Assembly: GCA_003552275.1 (NCBI GenBank)
Contig: PUKL01000056.1
Coordinates: 1 to 28,610 of the forward strand
Length of the DNA stretch: 28,610 nucleotides
Direction of reading: 5' to 3'
Source: Mollicutes bacterium
GTDB taxonomy: Bacteria; Bacillota_I; Bacilli_A; Izemoplasmatales; Izemoplasmataceae
In this document: positions 1 through 6,075 of the stretch, one piece after another
Layout: the number at the start of each line of letters is the position of its first letter
Position numbering within the stretch: position 1 is the stretch's first letter
The notes under the pieces: model-generated
What the model saw: only the letters and a program-made list of their open reading frames with translations
Database searches by the model: none
What the model was told of the DNA's origin: nothing
Position numbers and translations under genes: made by a program

Positions 1-22
1 CAAAAGGCGACATGTCCATGTC

Positions 23-96
23 GCGGGTGTAGTTTAGTGGTAAAACATCACCTTGCCATGGTGAAGTCGAGGGTTCGATCCCCTTCACCCGCTCCA
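23..96 (+). tRNA. tRNA-Gly, anticodon GCC
   Basis: A full cloverleaf is visible. The acceptor stem GCGGGTG (23-29) pairs perfectly with CACCCGC (86-92), the discriminator is T93, and CCA is encoded at 94-96. The anticodon stem TCACC/GGTGA holds the loop TTGCCAT with anticodon GCC, which reads GGC and GGU glycine codons. The T-arm carries GGTTCGATCC. Only 22 bases precede it in the window, so its promoter or an upstream tRNA of a cluster cannot be judged. The gene is followed directly by a bidirectional terminator. Confidence 0.97.
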
Positions 97-103
97 TAAG
101 ACT

Positions 104-131
104 AAAAAAGTCCGCGATCGCGGACTTTTTT
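104..131. terminator. bidirectional intrinsic terminator between tRNA-Gly and osmC
   Basis: This is a perfect 28-base palindrome made of an A6 run, GTCCGCGA, TCGCGGAC and a T6 run. On either strand it gives a GC-rich stem followed by six U, so it can end both the tRNA transcript (plus) and the osmC operon (minus), whose last stop codon lies at 137-139. Confidence 0.93.
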
Positions 132-136
132 CATGT

Positions 137-538
137 TCATGTTTGTCGGAAACGGATTTCGGCGTGCATCGAGGCCACCTTGGAGAGCGTCTGATACACA
201 CTGCAATGGCGGGTGGCCATCTCGAAGGCCTTCTCGATGTTCGCTTCGTCTTCCTTCTTCGCATCGGTGACCACGGTTTCGACGAAGACCTCCTGCAACA
301 TCGCCGGAGAAGTGGAGCGCTTTTCACCCTTGATCTCGTAGTTAATGCTTCCGACTTCGATCCGTTTCTTGTCGAGGATGGTCTGCAAGGTGTGGTTCAG
401 ACACGCTCCGAGACCGCCGAGGATCATATCGTAAGGTGCCAGGGCGCCTTCTTCGCCGCCGATGCGGGCGGAGCCCTTCTTGGCGGTCAAGATGCCGTCG
501 AAACTACCGTCGAATGTCAATTTCACGTTCAGGGCCAT
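137..538 (-). CDS. osmC: OsmC/Ohr-family peroxide-reducing protein
   Basis: The 133-residue protein has the OsmC/Ohr fold signature. The first redox cysteine lies in GGLGACLNH (Cys46) and the second in RHCSVYQTL (Cys112). In this family the pair reduces organic hydroperoxides in the cytoplasm, using lipoyl or low-molecular-weight thiols. I start it at the ATG ending at 538 because a strong AGGAGG lies at 548-553, nine bases upstream. The reading frame stays open further upstream, but that part overlaps the pyrophosphatase gene and looks like its shadow. It is the last gene of a minus-strand operon, 4 bases after the pyrophosphatase stop. Its ribosome binding site lies inside the end of that gene, so the two are probably translationally coupled. 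Whether it is of the OsmC or the YhfA-like subtype cannot be decided by eye. Confidence 0.92.
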   Translation of the reverse strand: MALNVKLTFDGSFDGILTAKKGSARIGGEEGALAPYDMILGGLGACLNHTLQTILDKKRIEVGSINYEIKGEKRSTSPAMLQEVFVETVVTDAKKEDEANIEKAFEMATRHCSVYQTLSKVASMHAEIRFRQT

Positions 539-542
539 GGGG

Positions 543-1064
543 TCAAACCTCCTTTTCGGATTGTCGTCTATAACGTTCGATGCTCTCGTCGATGAGTCTT
601 TCGGCATGGTCGCTTTCATGGAACTCCCGGACTTCGACGATCTTGTTTTCTTGGAGGTCCTTGTAGGTCCGGAAGAAGTGCTTGATCTCTCTGAGCATGT
701 GTTCTTGGATGTCGGAGAGGGCGTGGACGTGGGAGAAACGGGGGTCCGAGTCCATGACGGCGATGATCTTGTAGTCTTTTTCGCCGTTGTCGATCATGTC
801 GAGGGCCCCGATGACCCGGGCATCGACGATGCAACCCGGGAAGGTCTTGGTCGTGGCGAGAACAAGGATGTCCAACGGGTCGTCGTCTTCGGCCAGGGTG
901 TTCTCGATATAGCCGTATTCGGCCGGATAGGTCATCTGCGAATAGAGGACCCTGTCCAGTTTGATGCGGTTTCTTTCCTTGTCGATCTCGTATTTGTTCT
1001 TGGTGCCCATGGGGATTTCGATGATGGCTTCGACCACCCGGTTGTCCTTGGTCCTTTCGGCCAT
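543..1064 (-). CDS. ppa: inorganic pyrophosphatase, family I
   Basis: The 173-residue protein is a soluble family I pyrophosphatase that hydrolyses PPi to two phosphates and so pulls biosynthetic reactions forward. The family signature EDDDPLDILV, with its metal-binding aspartates, is present, as are the TYPAEYGYIENT segment before it and the DPRF and DYKIIAV segments after it. Length matches bacterial family I enzymes (about 160-180 residues). Bacillus uses the unrelated family II enzyme, so this points away from typical Bacillaceae. The start is supported by AGGAGGT at 1071-1077. It is the middle gene of the acetyltransferase - ppa - osmC operon, 16 bases after the previous stop. Confidence 0.96.
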   Translation of the reverse strand: MAERTKDNRVVEAIIEIPMGTKNKYEIDKERNRIKLDRVLYSQMTYPAEYGYIENTLAEDDDPLDILVLATTKTFPGCIVDARVIGALDMIDNGEKDYKIIAVMDSDPRFSHVHALSDIQEHMLREIKHFFRTYKDLQENKIVEVREFHESDHAERLIDESIERYRRQSEKEV

Positions 1065-1080
1065 GGAAGCACCTCCTTCT

Positions 1081-1491
1081 TCACAGTTTCTTTTTCATTT
1101 TGCGATGCTCGATCCCGGCATCGAGATAGATCTCACCGTAGGCCTCGTAGCCCAAGGCTTCATAGAAGGGGATGATGTATGTCTGTGCGCCGAGGAAGAG
1201 TTCTTTGTAGCCCATGATCCTCGCATGTTCTTCGAGATGCTCCATCAAGAACGTACCGGAGTTCTTTCTCCGGTGCTCCTCGAGTACGGCCACCCGACCG
1301 ACCTTGTCGCCGCAGAGCCGGGCGGCGCCGATGGGGGTGCCGTTGTCGTAGAGGACGAAGAGGACGCTTTGGTAATCGTCCTTGTCGAATTCGAGTTCCC
1401 AGGGGATTTCTTGTTCTTTGATGAAGACCTCCCCCCGGATCCGATAATGGTCGAGAAAGGCTTTCTGGTCCTTGGCGACGATGACTTTCAT
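1081..1491 (-). CDS. GNAT-family N-acetyltransferase (YjcF/ElaA-like)
   Basis: The 136-residue protein resembles small GNAT acetyltransferases of the YjcF/ElaA type. It opens with a VIVAKDQKAFLDHYRIR segment and a conserved VFIKEQEIPWELEFD block, followed by GAARL and a VGRVAVLEEHRRKNSGTFLM acetyl-CoA loop, a somewhat degenerate form of the RxxGxG/A motif. The substrate is unknown. It is the first gene of a three-gene minus-strand operon with ppa and osmC. A purine-rich AAGGGGG just upstream serves as ribosome binding site, and a TATAAT box lies at 1545-1550. Pairing with a pyrophosphatase suggests nothing specific about its target. Confidence 0.87.
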   Translation of the reverse strand: MKVIVAKDQKAFLDHYRIRGEVFIKEQEIPWELEFDKDDYQSVLFVLYDNGTPIGAARLCGDKVGRVAVLEEHRRKNSGTFLMEHLEEHARIMGYKELFLGAQTYIIPFYEALGYEAYGEIYLDAGIEHRKMKKKL

Positions 1492-1544
1492 GACCGATCC
1501 CCCTTTTGGGAATAGGCTTCCGGACAGGGTTTCCGCCCTTTCAT

Positions 1545-1550
1545 ATTATA
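1545..1550 (-). promoter_or_regulatory. -10 box of the acetyltransferase-ppa-osmC operon
   Basis: On the minus strand this reads TATAAT, about 55 bases upstream of the acetyltransferase start. There is no convincing -35 hexamer at 17 bases. The plus-strand promoter of the EIIB-like gene starts about 35 bases away, so the two transcription units are divergent. Confidence 0.6.
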
Positions 1551-1580
1551 CACGAAAGCATTCCAAAATAAAACAGAGTG

Positions 1581-1589
1581 TGATAAAAT
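1581..1589 (+). promoter_or_regulatory. extended -10 promoter of the EIIB-like/ptsH operon
   Basis: TGATAAAAT combines an extended -10 TG with the hexamer TAAAAT. The expected start near 1596 leaves a leader of about 23 bases before the ATG at 1619. The -35 region is poor (TTCCAA). Confidence 0.6.
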
Positions 1590-1618
1590 GAGGATTAAGC
1601 CGAATGCGAGGTGATTCC

Positions 1619-1951
1619 ATGCCGTATGAACCGTTCTTGATCCTTGCGGCGATCATCATCTTGGCCGTGATCCTCTATTTTTCCTTCCGTCCCCGGAAAA
1701 GTCACGTGGATGTCGAAAGCATCCACGCCTCCTTCGGCGAAGACAACATCCTCTCGCTCTCGTTTGAAAGGGAGAGGATCCGGGCCAAACTCCAAGATAC
1801 CAAGCGTTTCAACGCCGAAAAGCTCAAGGAGGAAGGGGCCAAGGGCATCAACATCGTCGGTGACACGGTCAAATTCTATTTCGACCGCGACAACGAGGCC
1901 ATATATCATGCTTTGAACGACAAGGTGGGTCGACGGGGGGATGACGCATGA
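1619..1951 (+). CDS. membrane-anchored degenerate PTS EIIB-like protein
   Basis: The 110-residue protein has one hydrophobic segment (about residues 5-23) and then a soluble domain of about 75 residues. By eye that domain lines up with the glucose-family EIIB domain. FGEDNILSL matches the usual GxxENIxxL, RIR matches the RLR after the active site, and LKEEGAKGINIVGDTVKF matches the LKxLGAxGVxxVGxxxQ stretch. At the position of the phosphorylated cysteine this protein has Glu50, so it cannot carry the phosphoryl group in the usual way. I start it at 1619 because GAGGTGA (1608-1614) is well placed; an in-frame ATG at 1604 has no such site. Its stop overlaps the HPr start (ATGA), so the two are translationally coupled. 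Function is unknown. A scaffold or regulator for HPr is an inference. Confidence 0.82.
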   Translation: MPYEPFLILAAIIILAVILYFSFRPRKSHVDVESIHASFGEDNILSLSFERERIRAKLQDTKRFNAEKLKEEGAKGINIVGDTVKFYFDRDNEAIYHALNDKVGRRGDDA

Positions 1952-2220
1952 AGAGGAAAGAGTTCGTGATTGCTCACCCGTCGGGTCTCCACGCCCGGCC
2001 GGCGACCTTGATCGTCAAGATCGCGAACCGCTTCGATTGCGACATCCGCATCACCCACGAAGGGGAGACGGTCGATTTGAAATCGATCATGGGCGTGCTG
2101 TCGTTGGGGGTGGACCAAGGAGCCCTCGTCGTTATCGAGACGGAAGGCGAGGACGAACTGCAGGCGATGGAGGCCATAAGCGACCACATCACCGAGATGA
2201 ACATCCGTGGAAAAGAATAG
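1948..2220 (+). CDS. ptsH: phosphocarrier protein HPr
   Basis: The 90-residue protein is HPr, which passes phosphate from enzyme I to the sugar-specific EII proteins of the phosphotransferase system. His15 in GLHARPA is the phosphorylation site. Ser46 in LKSIMGV is the site used by HPr kinase/phosphorylase in low-GC Gram-positive bacteria, where Ser-phosphorylated HPr is the cofactor of the repressor CcpA. Both are intact, so both roles are likely here. No enzyme I gene follows, unlike the usual ptsHI pair; instead a terminator comes at once. The start overlaps the stop of the EIIB-like gene by four bases. Confidence 0.97.
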   Translation: MKRKEFVIAHPSGLHARPATLIVKIANRFDCDIRITHEGETVDLKSIMGVLSLGVDQGALVVIETEGEDELQAMEAISDHITEMNIRGKE

Positions 2221-2240
2221 GACGGCCGAGCCGTCCTTTT
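2220..2240 (+). terminator. intrinsic terminator after ptsH
   Basis: The stem is GGACGGC (2220-2226), the loop CGA, then GCCGTCC (2230-2236) and TTTT. Read on the other strand the same hairpin is followed by TATTCTTTTCC, so it may also end the convergent trpS transcript. Confidence 0.87.
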
Positions 2241-3250
2241 CATTTCTTCTTGCGTCCGAGACCGATTTTTTCCTTCAGTTTGGCCACTTTCCTCGCGGCG
2301 AGGATTTCGGCCCGTGCTCTGCCTTCGTCGAAAATCCGATCGAGCTCTTCGGAATCGACGAGTTCGTGATAGCGTTCCCTGATGGGGGCGATCTCCTTGA
2401 CGAGTCGTTCGGCCAAGTCCTCTTTCAGTGTCTTGTAATCCTTGTCTTCGTAACGGGAGACGATGGTCTCCACTTTGACCTCCTCGAGCGCGGCGAACAT
2501 GGTGAGGAGATTGCTCAGGCCGGGTTTTTCCTCCGGGTCGAAACGGATGGTGGGCTCGCTGTCGGTGACAGCGCTCATGATCCGTTTTTTGATGATGTTG
2601 TCGGGATCGAGGAGGTTCACCCGGGATTTTTCGTTCGTGTCGGATTTCGACATTTTCTTGAGAGGATCGGTCAGACTCATGACGCGGGCGCCTATTTCGG
2701 GGATCAGGGGCTCCGGCACGGTGAAGAAATCCCCGTAGCGGTTGTTGATGCGGCGGGCGATGTCGCGGGTGAGTTCGAGGTGTTGTTTCTGGTCTTCGCC
2801 GACGGGGACATAGGAGGCGTCATAGAGCAGGATGTCCGCCGCCTGGAGCACGGGATAGGTGAGCAGGCTGGACGGGATGCCTTCCGTGGCTTTTTGCGCC
2901 TTGTCTTTGTATTGGGTCATCCGTTCGAGTTCTCCGACGTAGGTGAAACACTGGAGCAGATAGTTCATCTCGGCATGCGCCGGTATCTCCGACTGGATGA
3001 AGAGGGAGAGATTCTCCCGTTTCAGGCCGCTGGCGAGATAGAGCGCGGCGAGTTCTTTGGTCTTTTGGCGCAAGATTCGTTTCTCGATGGGGAGGGTGAT
3101 GCTGTGGAGGTCGGCGATGAAGATGAAAAAGTGATGGTCGGCGTATTGTTCTTGCAGACGGATGAAGTTGCGGATCCCGCCGAGATAGGTGCCGATGTTC
3201 AAGCTCCCTGTCGGCTGGATGCCGCTGACGATGTGTTTTTGTTTGGGCAT
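2240..3250 (-). CDS. trpS: tryptophanyl-tRNA synthetase
   Basis: The 336-residue protein is a class I synthetase that charges tRNA-Trp. The N-terminal IVSGIQPTGSLNIGTYLGG carries the HIGH-equivalent motif (SLNIG), and PLKKMSKSD carries KMSKS. Length agrees with bacterial TrpRS (about 330 residues). The frame is open upstream to 3322, but that part runs into the T-box terminator. The ATG ending at 3250 gives the normal N-terminus and has GAGGAGT (3258-3264) upstream. Expression should depend on uncharged tRNA-Trp through the leader at 3277-3464. pepF ends only about 25 bases before that leader with no terminator between, so read-through into the T-box is possible. Confidence 0.97.
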   Translation of the reverse strand: MPKQKHIVSGIQPTGSLNIGTYLGGIRNFIRLQEQYADHHFFIFIADLHSITLPIEKRILRQKTKELAALYLASGLKRENLSLFIQSEIPAHAEMNYLLQCFTYVGELERMTQYKDKAQKATEGIPSSLLTYPVLQAADILLYDASYVPVGEDQKQHLELTRDIARRINNRYGDFFTVPEPLIPEIGARVMSLTDPLKKMSKSDTNEKSRVNLLDPDNIIKKRIMSAVTDSEPTIRFDPEEKPGLSNLLTMFAALEEVKVETIVSRYEDKDYKTLKEDLAERLVKEIAPIRERYHELVDSEELDRIFDEGRARAEILAARKVAKLKEKIGLGRKKK

Positions 3251-3276
3251 GGTGGTCACTCCTCGGTATAGTGATG

Positions 3277-3464
3277 AAAAAACCTCCCGGTATGCAAGGA
3301 CGGATGCAATCCGCGGTGCCACCTTGCTTCCCGGAAGGGCGCTTGTCGCCTTAACGCGGTCGGACGGGTGTCTTTAGCACCACTCAGAGCCCCACACCGG
3401 TACGTTTTCCCCGGCTTTCACCGTTCCGGGGTCGCTTGGGTTTGTGCCGGTGCCGCTCGTCTTC
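3277..3464 (-). promoter_or_regulatory. T-box riboswitch leader of trpS (Trp specific)
   Basis: On the minus strand the T-box core AAGGTGGCACCGCGG lies at 3311-3325. The terminator stem pairs CCTTCCGG (3331-3338) with CCGGGAGG (3283-3290) and, inside, GCAAGG (3322-3327) with CCTTGC (3294-3299). A U6 run follows at 3277-3282. In a plausible short stem I, GAGC pairs with GCTC and CACCGG with CCGGTG. This leaves TGG (3392-3394) followed by G in the specifier loop, which fits Trp. Stem I looks small and lacks the AGTA found in the alaS leader. The specifier assignment is my folding by eye. Confidence 0.9.
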
Positions 3465-3470
3465 GTGTTA

Positions 3471-3500
3471 TCTATATAGTAATACAGTTCAGTCCTCCAA
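3471..3500 (-). promoter_or_regulatory. candidate promoter of the trpS leader
   Basis: On the minus strand TTGGAG (3495-3500) and TATAGA (3471-3476) are 18 bases apart. The -35 lies within the last codons of pepF. The placement just upstream of the T-box stem I is right, but both boxes are imperfect. Confidence 0.45.
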
Positions 3501-5249
3501 TGCAAGTGTCAATTCTTCGAGCAGGGTCTCGAAACGTTCGGCGACCCCGAGGAAGGCTTCCTTCTTGGTGAGGTCGATGCCGGCCCGCTTCACCTGTTCC
3601 ATGGGGAAGTCGTTTCCTCCGGCCCGCAAGAGGCCGATGTGTTTCTCGATGTCTTTCTTGTCTTTTTCCACAAGCGTATAGAGTTTCAGGCTCGCCGCAA
3701 AACTGGTGGCGTATTGATAGACATAGTAGCGGGCCTGGAAGAAGTGGGGGATATAGGCCCAGACATAGCGTTTGGCCGGTTCCTTCTCGATGTCTATGTC
3801 GTAGAACTCCTTGTACAAGGAGACCATGATTGCCGATAGCGATTCATGCGTGACGGGCTCCCCTTGTTCGGCGAGGCGGTGCGCCTCGAGCTCATAAGCC
3901 GCAAAGAGCGTCTGGCGGTAGAAAGTGCCCACCATGTCGTCGAGCGCCTGCTGGATGAGCCTGATCCGGTCGGCTTTCGTGCCTTTGCCGGTCTTCAAAA
4001 AATGGTCGAGCAATACGTGTTCGTTGAACGTCGAGGCGATCTCGGCGACGAAGATGCTGTAGCTTTGTGTCGGGATAGGTTGCGTTTCCGTGGCGAAGAG
4101 GGAATGCATCGAATGTCCCGCCTCATGCGCCAGGGTGAAGACGTCGGAGAGGGTCTTGTCAAAGTTCAAGAGGATGAAGGGGTGTGTGTCGGACACACTG
4201 GACGAATAGGCGCCCGTCGCCTTTCCGTCTTTTTCCCAAACGTCCACATAGCCGTCTTCCAGAGCGTCTTTCGCTTTCTCGAGCATCGTTTCGCCATAAG
4301 GGGCCACCGCTTCCAAGAACAGCTCTTTCGCTTCGGTGTAGTCGAATTTGCTTTTGGATTCGGCCAACGGTAGGAAGCGGTCGAAAGTACGGTGTTCTTC
4401 TAGGTCGAGCGCCTTCTTGCGGAGTGCATAATAACGACGGACGAGTCCGCTCGTTTCTTTGGCGGCCGCCACCAGGTTCTCGTAGACGGAAGCATCGATC
4501 TTGTTGGCGAAGAGATAGCTCTCGCGTGTGTTTGCATAGCCGCGGGCCCGCATTCTCGCCACATCCGCCTGCAGGACCGTGTCATAGATCTGCGCGAAGG
4601 TGTGCTTGTGTTCGTCGAAGTGACTGAAGATGGCATAGAAGACCTTTTCACGGTCGGCGGGGTCTTTGAGCTCGGCCAAGTGGGTCTGGTAATTCCCGCT
4701 CGTGACGGTTATTGTCCTTCCGTCTTCGAGCGTGACTTCGCATGCTTCGTTGTCGGCGATGGAAAGGGACGAATGGAGCTCTCCCCCTTCTTGGGCGAGA
4801 AGTCCGTAATGGGCGAGGAGGTTCTCGCTCTTCTTGTCGAGAACGTGCTTGTGGGTGTGGAAGAGTTTCTCCAAGGGAAAGCGGAAGTCTTGCAGGCCCT
4901 CGTCCTTTTCGAGAAAGGAGAAGACCTTCTCTCTTCCCAAGGCGAGGATCTCCGGCGCTTCGAAGGCCGTCTTCTTCCTGAACTCGTTCAAGAGGTAACC
5001 GATACGCTGCAATCTGGCCGCATTGGCGACATTCTTCTTGTCGAGGTCGCTTTTCAACTGGGCGTATTGATAGAGTCTTTCCAAGACGACGGTCACTTCT
5101 CTTTGGCGTTCGAAATATTCGCGGAAGACTTCGAAAGAAGAGAGATTCCCTTCATAAGCGTCGATTTCGTCAAGTACGGCTTTCGATTTTTGAAAGTCTT
5201 TTTCCCAAGCTTCGTCATCCGCGAATAGTTTTTGCAGATTCCAATCCAT
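3489..5249 (-). CDS. pepF: oligoendopeptidase F (M3B family)
   Basis: The 586-residue protein is a cytosolic zinc oligopeptidase that cuts peptides of roughly 7-17 residues. The zinc motif is in FTLAHEAGHSMHSLF, with His375, Glu376 and His379. The downstream FVAEIASTFNEH segment supplies the third ligand glutamate, as usual in M3 enzymes. An N-terminal helical region, a QYAQLKSDLD segment and the C-terminal RYVWAYIPHFF...YYVYQYATSF block are all characteristic of PepF. Length matches the family (about 600). There is no signal peptide. The start ATG at 5249 has a GGGGGG stretch rather than a perfect Shine-Dalgarno. The promoter is an extended -10 inside a perfect dyad (5264-5297). Confidence 0.96.
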   Translation of the reverse strand: MDWNLQKLFADDEAWEKDFQKSKAVLDEIDAYEGNLSSFEVFREYFERQREVTVVLERLYQYAQLKSDLDKKNVANAARLQRIGYLLNEFRKKTAFEAPEILALGREKVFSFLEKDEGLQDFRFPLEKLFHTHKHVLDKKSENLLAHYGLLAQEGGELHSSLSIADNEACEVTLEDGRTITVTSGNYQTHLAELKDPADREKVFYAIFSHFDEHKHTFAQIYDTVLQADVARMRARGYANTRESYLFANKIDASVYENLVAAAKETSGLVRRYYALRKKALDLEEHRTFDRFLPLAESKSKFDYTEAKELFLEAVAPYGETMLEKAKDALEDGYVDVWEKDGKATGAYSSSVSDTHPFILLNFDKTLSDVFTLAHEAGHSMHSLFATETQPIPTQSYSIFVAEIASTFNEHVLLDHFLKTGKGTKADRIRLIQQALDDMVGTFYRQTLFAAYELEAHRLAEQGEPVTHESLSAIMVSLYKEFYDIDIEKEPAKRYVWAYIPHFFQARYYVYQYATSFAASLKLYTLVEKDKKDIEKHIGLLRAGGNDFPMEQVKRAGIDLTKKEAFLGVAERFETLLEELTLALED

Positions 5250-5263
5250 ACATGGACCCCCCG

Positions 5264-5297
5264 TGTGCTATAATGATTTCGCATCCATTATAGCACA
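5264..5297. promoter_or_regulatory. 12-bp perfect inverted repeat holding two opposed extended -10 boxes
   Basis: TGTGCTATAATG (5264-5275) is repeated in inverted orientation at 5286-5297 with a 10-base spacer. On the minus strand TGCTATAAT (TATAAT at 5287-5292) is a good extended -10 for pepF. On the plus strand the same sequence (TATAAT at 5269-5274) would fire towards spx. The two predicted start sites nearly coincide around 5280. Confidence 0.75.
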
Positions 5298-5350
5298 AAG
5301 CCGAAAGACCGACGGAAACAGAAACAGATGAAAAAAAAGACAAAAGCTTA

Positions 5351-5379
5351 TTCATATTTTTTCTAATTTGTGTTATACT
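5351..5379 (+). promoter_or_regulatory. spx promoter
   Basis: TTCATA (5351-5356) and TATACT (5374-5379) are 17 bases apart, and TGT precedes the -10 (extended -10). The leader to the spx ATG is about 80 bases, longer than most in this window. A TTGTGTT...AACACAA dyad (5368-5389) overlaps the -10. Confidence 0.65.
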
Positions 5380-5466
5380 GACAACACAACCCGAATTCCT
5401 TGACACGCATATAATCCCCACCCGTCCGGGTGCCACCGCCATATACCCGAAAGGAGGCGCCAATTG

Positions 5467-5937
5467 ATGATTTACATGTACACGACCCCCAGTTGTTCTT
5501 CTTGCCGCAAGGCGAAGAAGTGGTTCGAGGAACATCGCATTTCCTATCGAGAAAAGAACATCTTCAACGTCAAATTGACACGTGACGACATCATGAGCAT
5601 GCTCAGAAATTCCGAAGGCGGATTCGAGGATATCATCTCCAAACGCTCCAAAGTCTTCCAAGAGACCGGTCTGGACCTCGACGACATGTCTTTGAACGAA
5701 CTCACGGATTTCATCATCAAGAATCCGAGTGTTCTTCGCCGTCCCATCATCATCGAACAAGACAAGATGCAGGTCGGTTACAACGAGGACGAAATCCGGG
5801 CCTTCATCCCCAAACGGTTGCGCGAGATCATCATGTGCACGACTTGCGACAAAGGGGAAGATTGTGATTATCGCCACGCGCTCGACCAGTATTTCCGCGA
5901 ACTGCGGCAAAAGGAATCGAGTTCACGTTCTTCTTGA
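5467..5937 (+). CDS. spx: Spx-type thiol-stress transcriptional regulator
   Basis: The 156-residue protein belongs to the ArsC/Spx thioredoxin-like family. Starting at the ATG at 5467 puts the redox switch PSCSSCRKA at Cys10-Cys13 and the RRPI arginine at Arg92. These are exactly the positions in Bacillus Spx, which binds the C-terminal domain of the RNA polymerase alpha subunit and turns on disulfide-stress genes. An in-frame TTG at 5464 is an alternative start; AAGGAGG (5451-5457) could serve either. The protein is about 25 residues longer than Bacillus Spx. The extra tail holds Cys124, Cys127, Cys133 and His137, followed by a charged end. The gene is monocistronic with its own promoter and terminator. 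An ArsC reductase is unlikely because of the CxxC and RPI pattern. Confidence 0.92.
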   Translation: MIYMYTTPSCSSCRKAKKWFEEHRISYREKNIFNVKLTRDDIMSMLRNSEGGFEDIISKRSKVFQETGLDLDDMSLNELTDFIIKNPSVLRRPIIIEQDKMQVGYNEDEIRAFIPKRLREIIMCTTCDKGEDCDYRHALDQYFRELRQKESSSRSS

Positions 5938-5938
5938 C

Positions 5939-5960
5939 GACGCGTCTTCGGACGCGTTTT
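5939..5960 (+). terminator. intrinsic terminator after spx
   Basis: ACGCGTC (5940-5946), a stable TTCG loop and GACGCGT (5951-5957) form a 7-bp stem followed by TTT and a pyrimidine stretch, directly after the spx stop. Confidence 0.85.
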
Positions 5961-5977
5961 CTCATGAAAGCGCCTAC

Positions 5978-5991
5978 TGAAAGCGTTTTAA
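5978..5991 (+). promoter_or_regulatory. cre-like operator upstream of gapA
   Basis: TGAAAGCGTTTTAA matches the CcpA catabolite-responsive element consensus (TGWAARCGYTWNCW) except for A in place of the C near the right end. Its centre is about 55 bases upstream of the predicted gapA start, a position typical of activation rather than repression. An additional TGAAAGCG half lies 13 bases upstream at 5965-5972. Confidence 0.55.
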
Positions 5992-6004
5992 CTTGTATTA
6001 CAGG

Positions 6005-6033
6005 TTGTGTTTTCGCTGCCGATTCCCTATAAT
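6005..6033 (+). promoter_or_regulatory. gapA promoter
   Basis: TTGTGT (6005-6010) and TATAAT (6028-6033) are separated by 17 bases. The expected start is near 6040, giving a leader of about 36 bases that includes the AGGAGG ribosome binding site. Confidence 0.75.
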
Positions 6034-6075
6034 TATAGTGGTTGATCAAAACACATTCCCAAAAGGAGGAGCACT

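Noticed and set aside
9..22. Inverted repeat GACATG-TC-CATGTC before the tRNA
   Set aside because: The loop would be only two bases and the upstream context is missing, so it cannot be judged as an operator or terminator.
5464..5466. TTG as the spx start codon
   Set aside because: The ATG three bases later places Cys10, Cys13 and Arg92 at the same numbers as in Bacillus Spx and has acceptable spacing from AAGGAGG.
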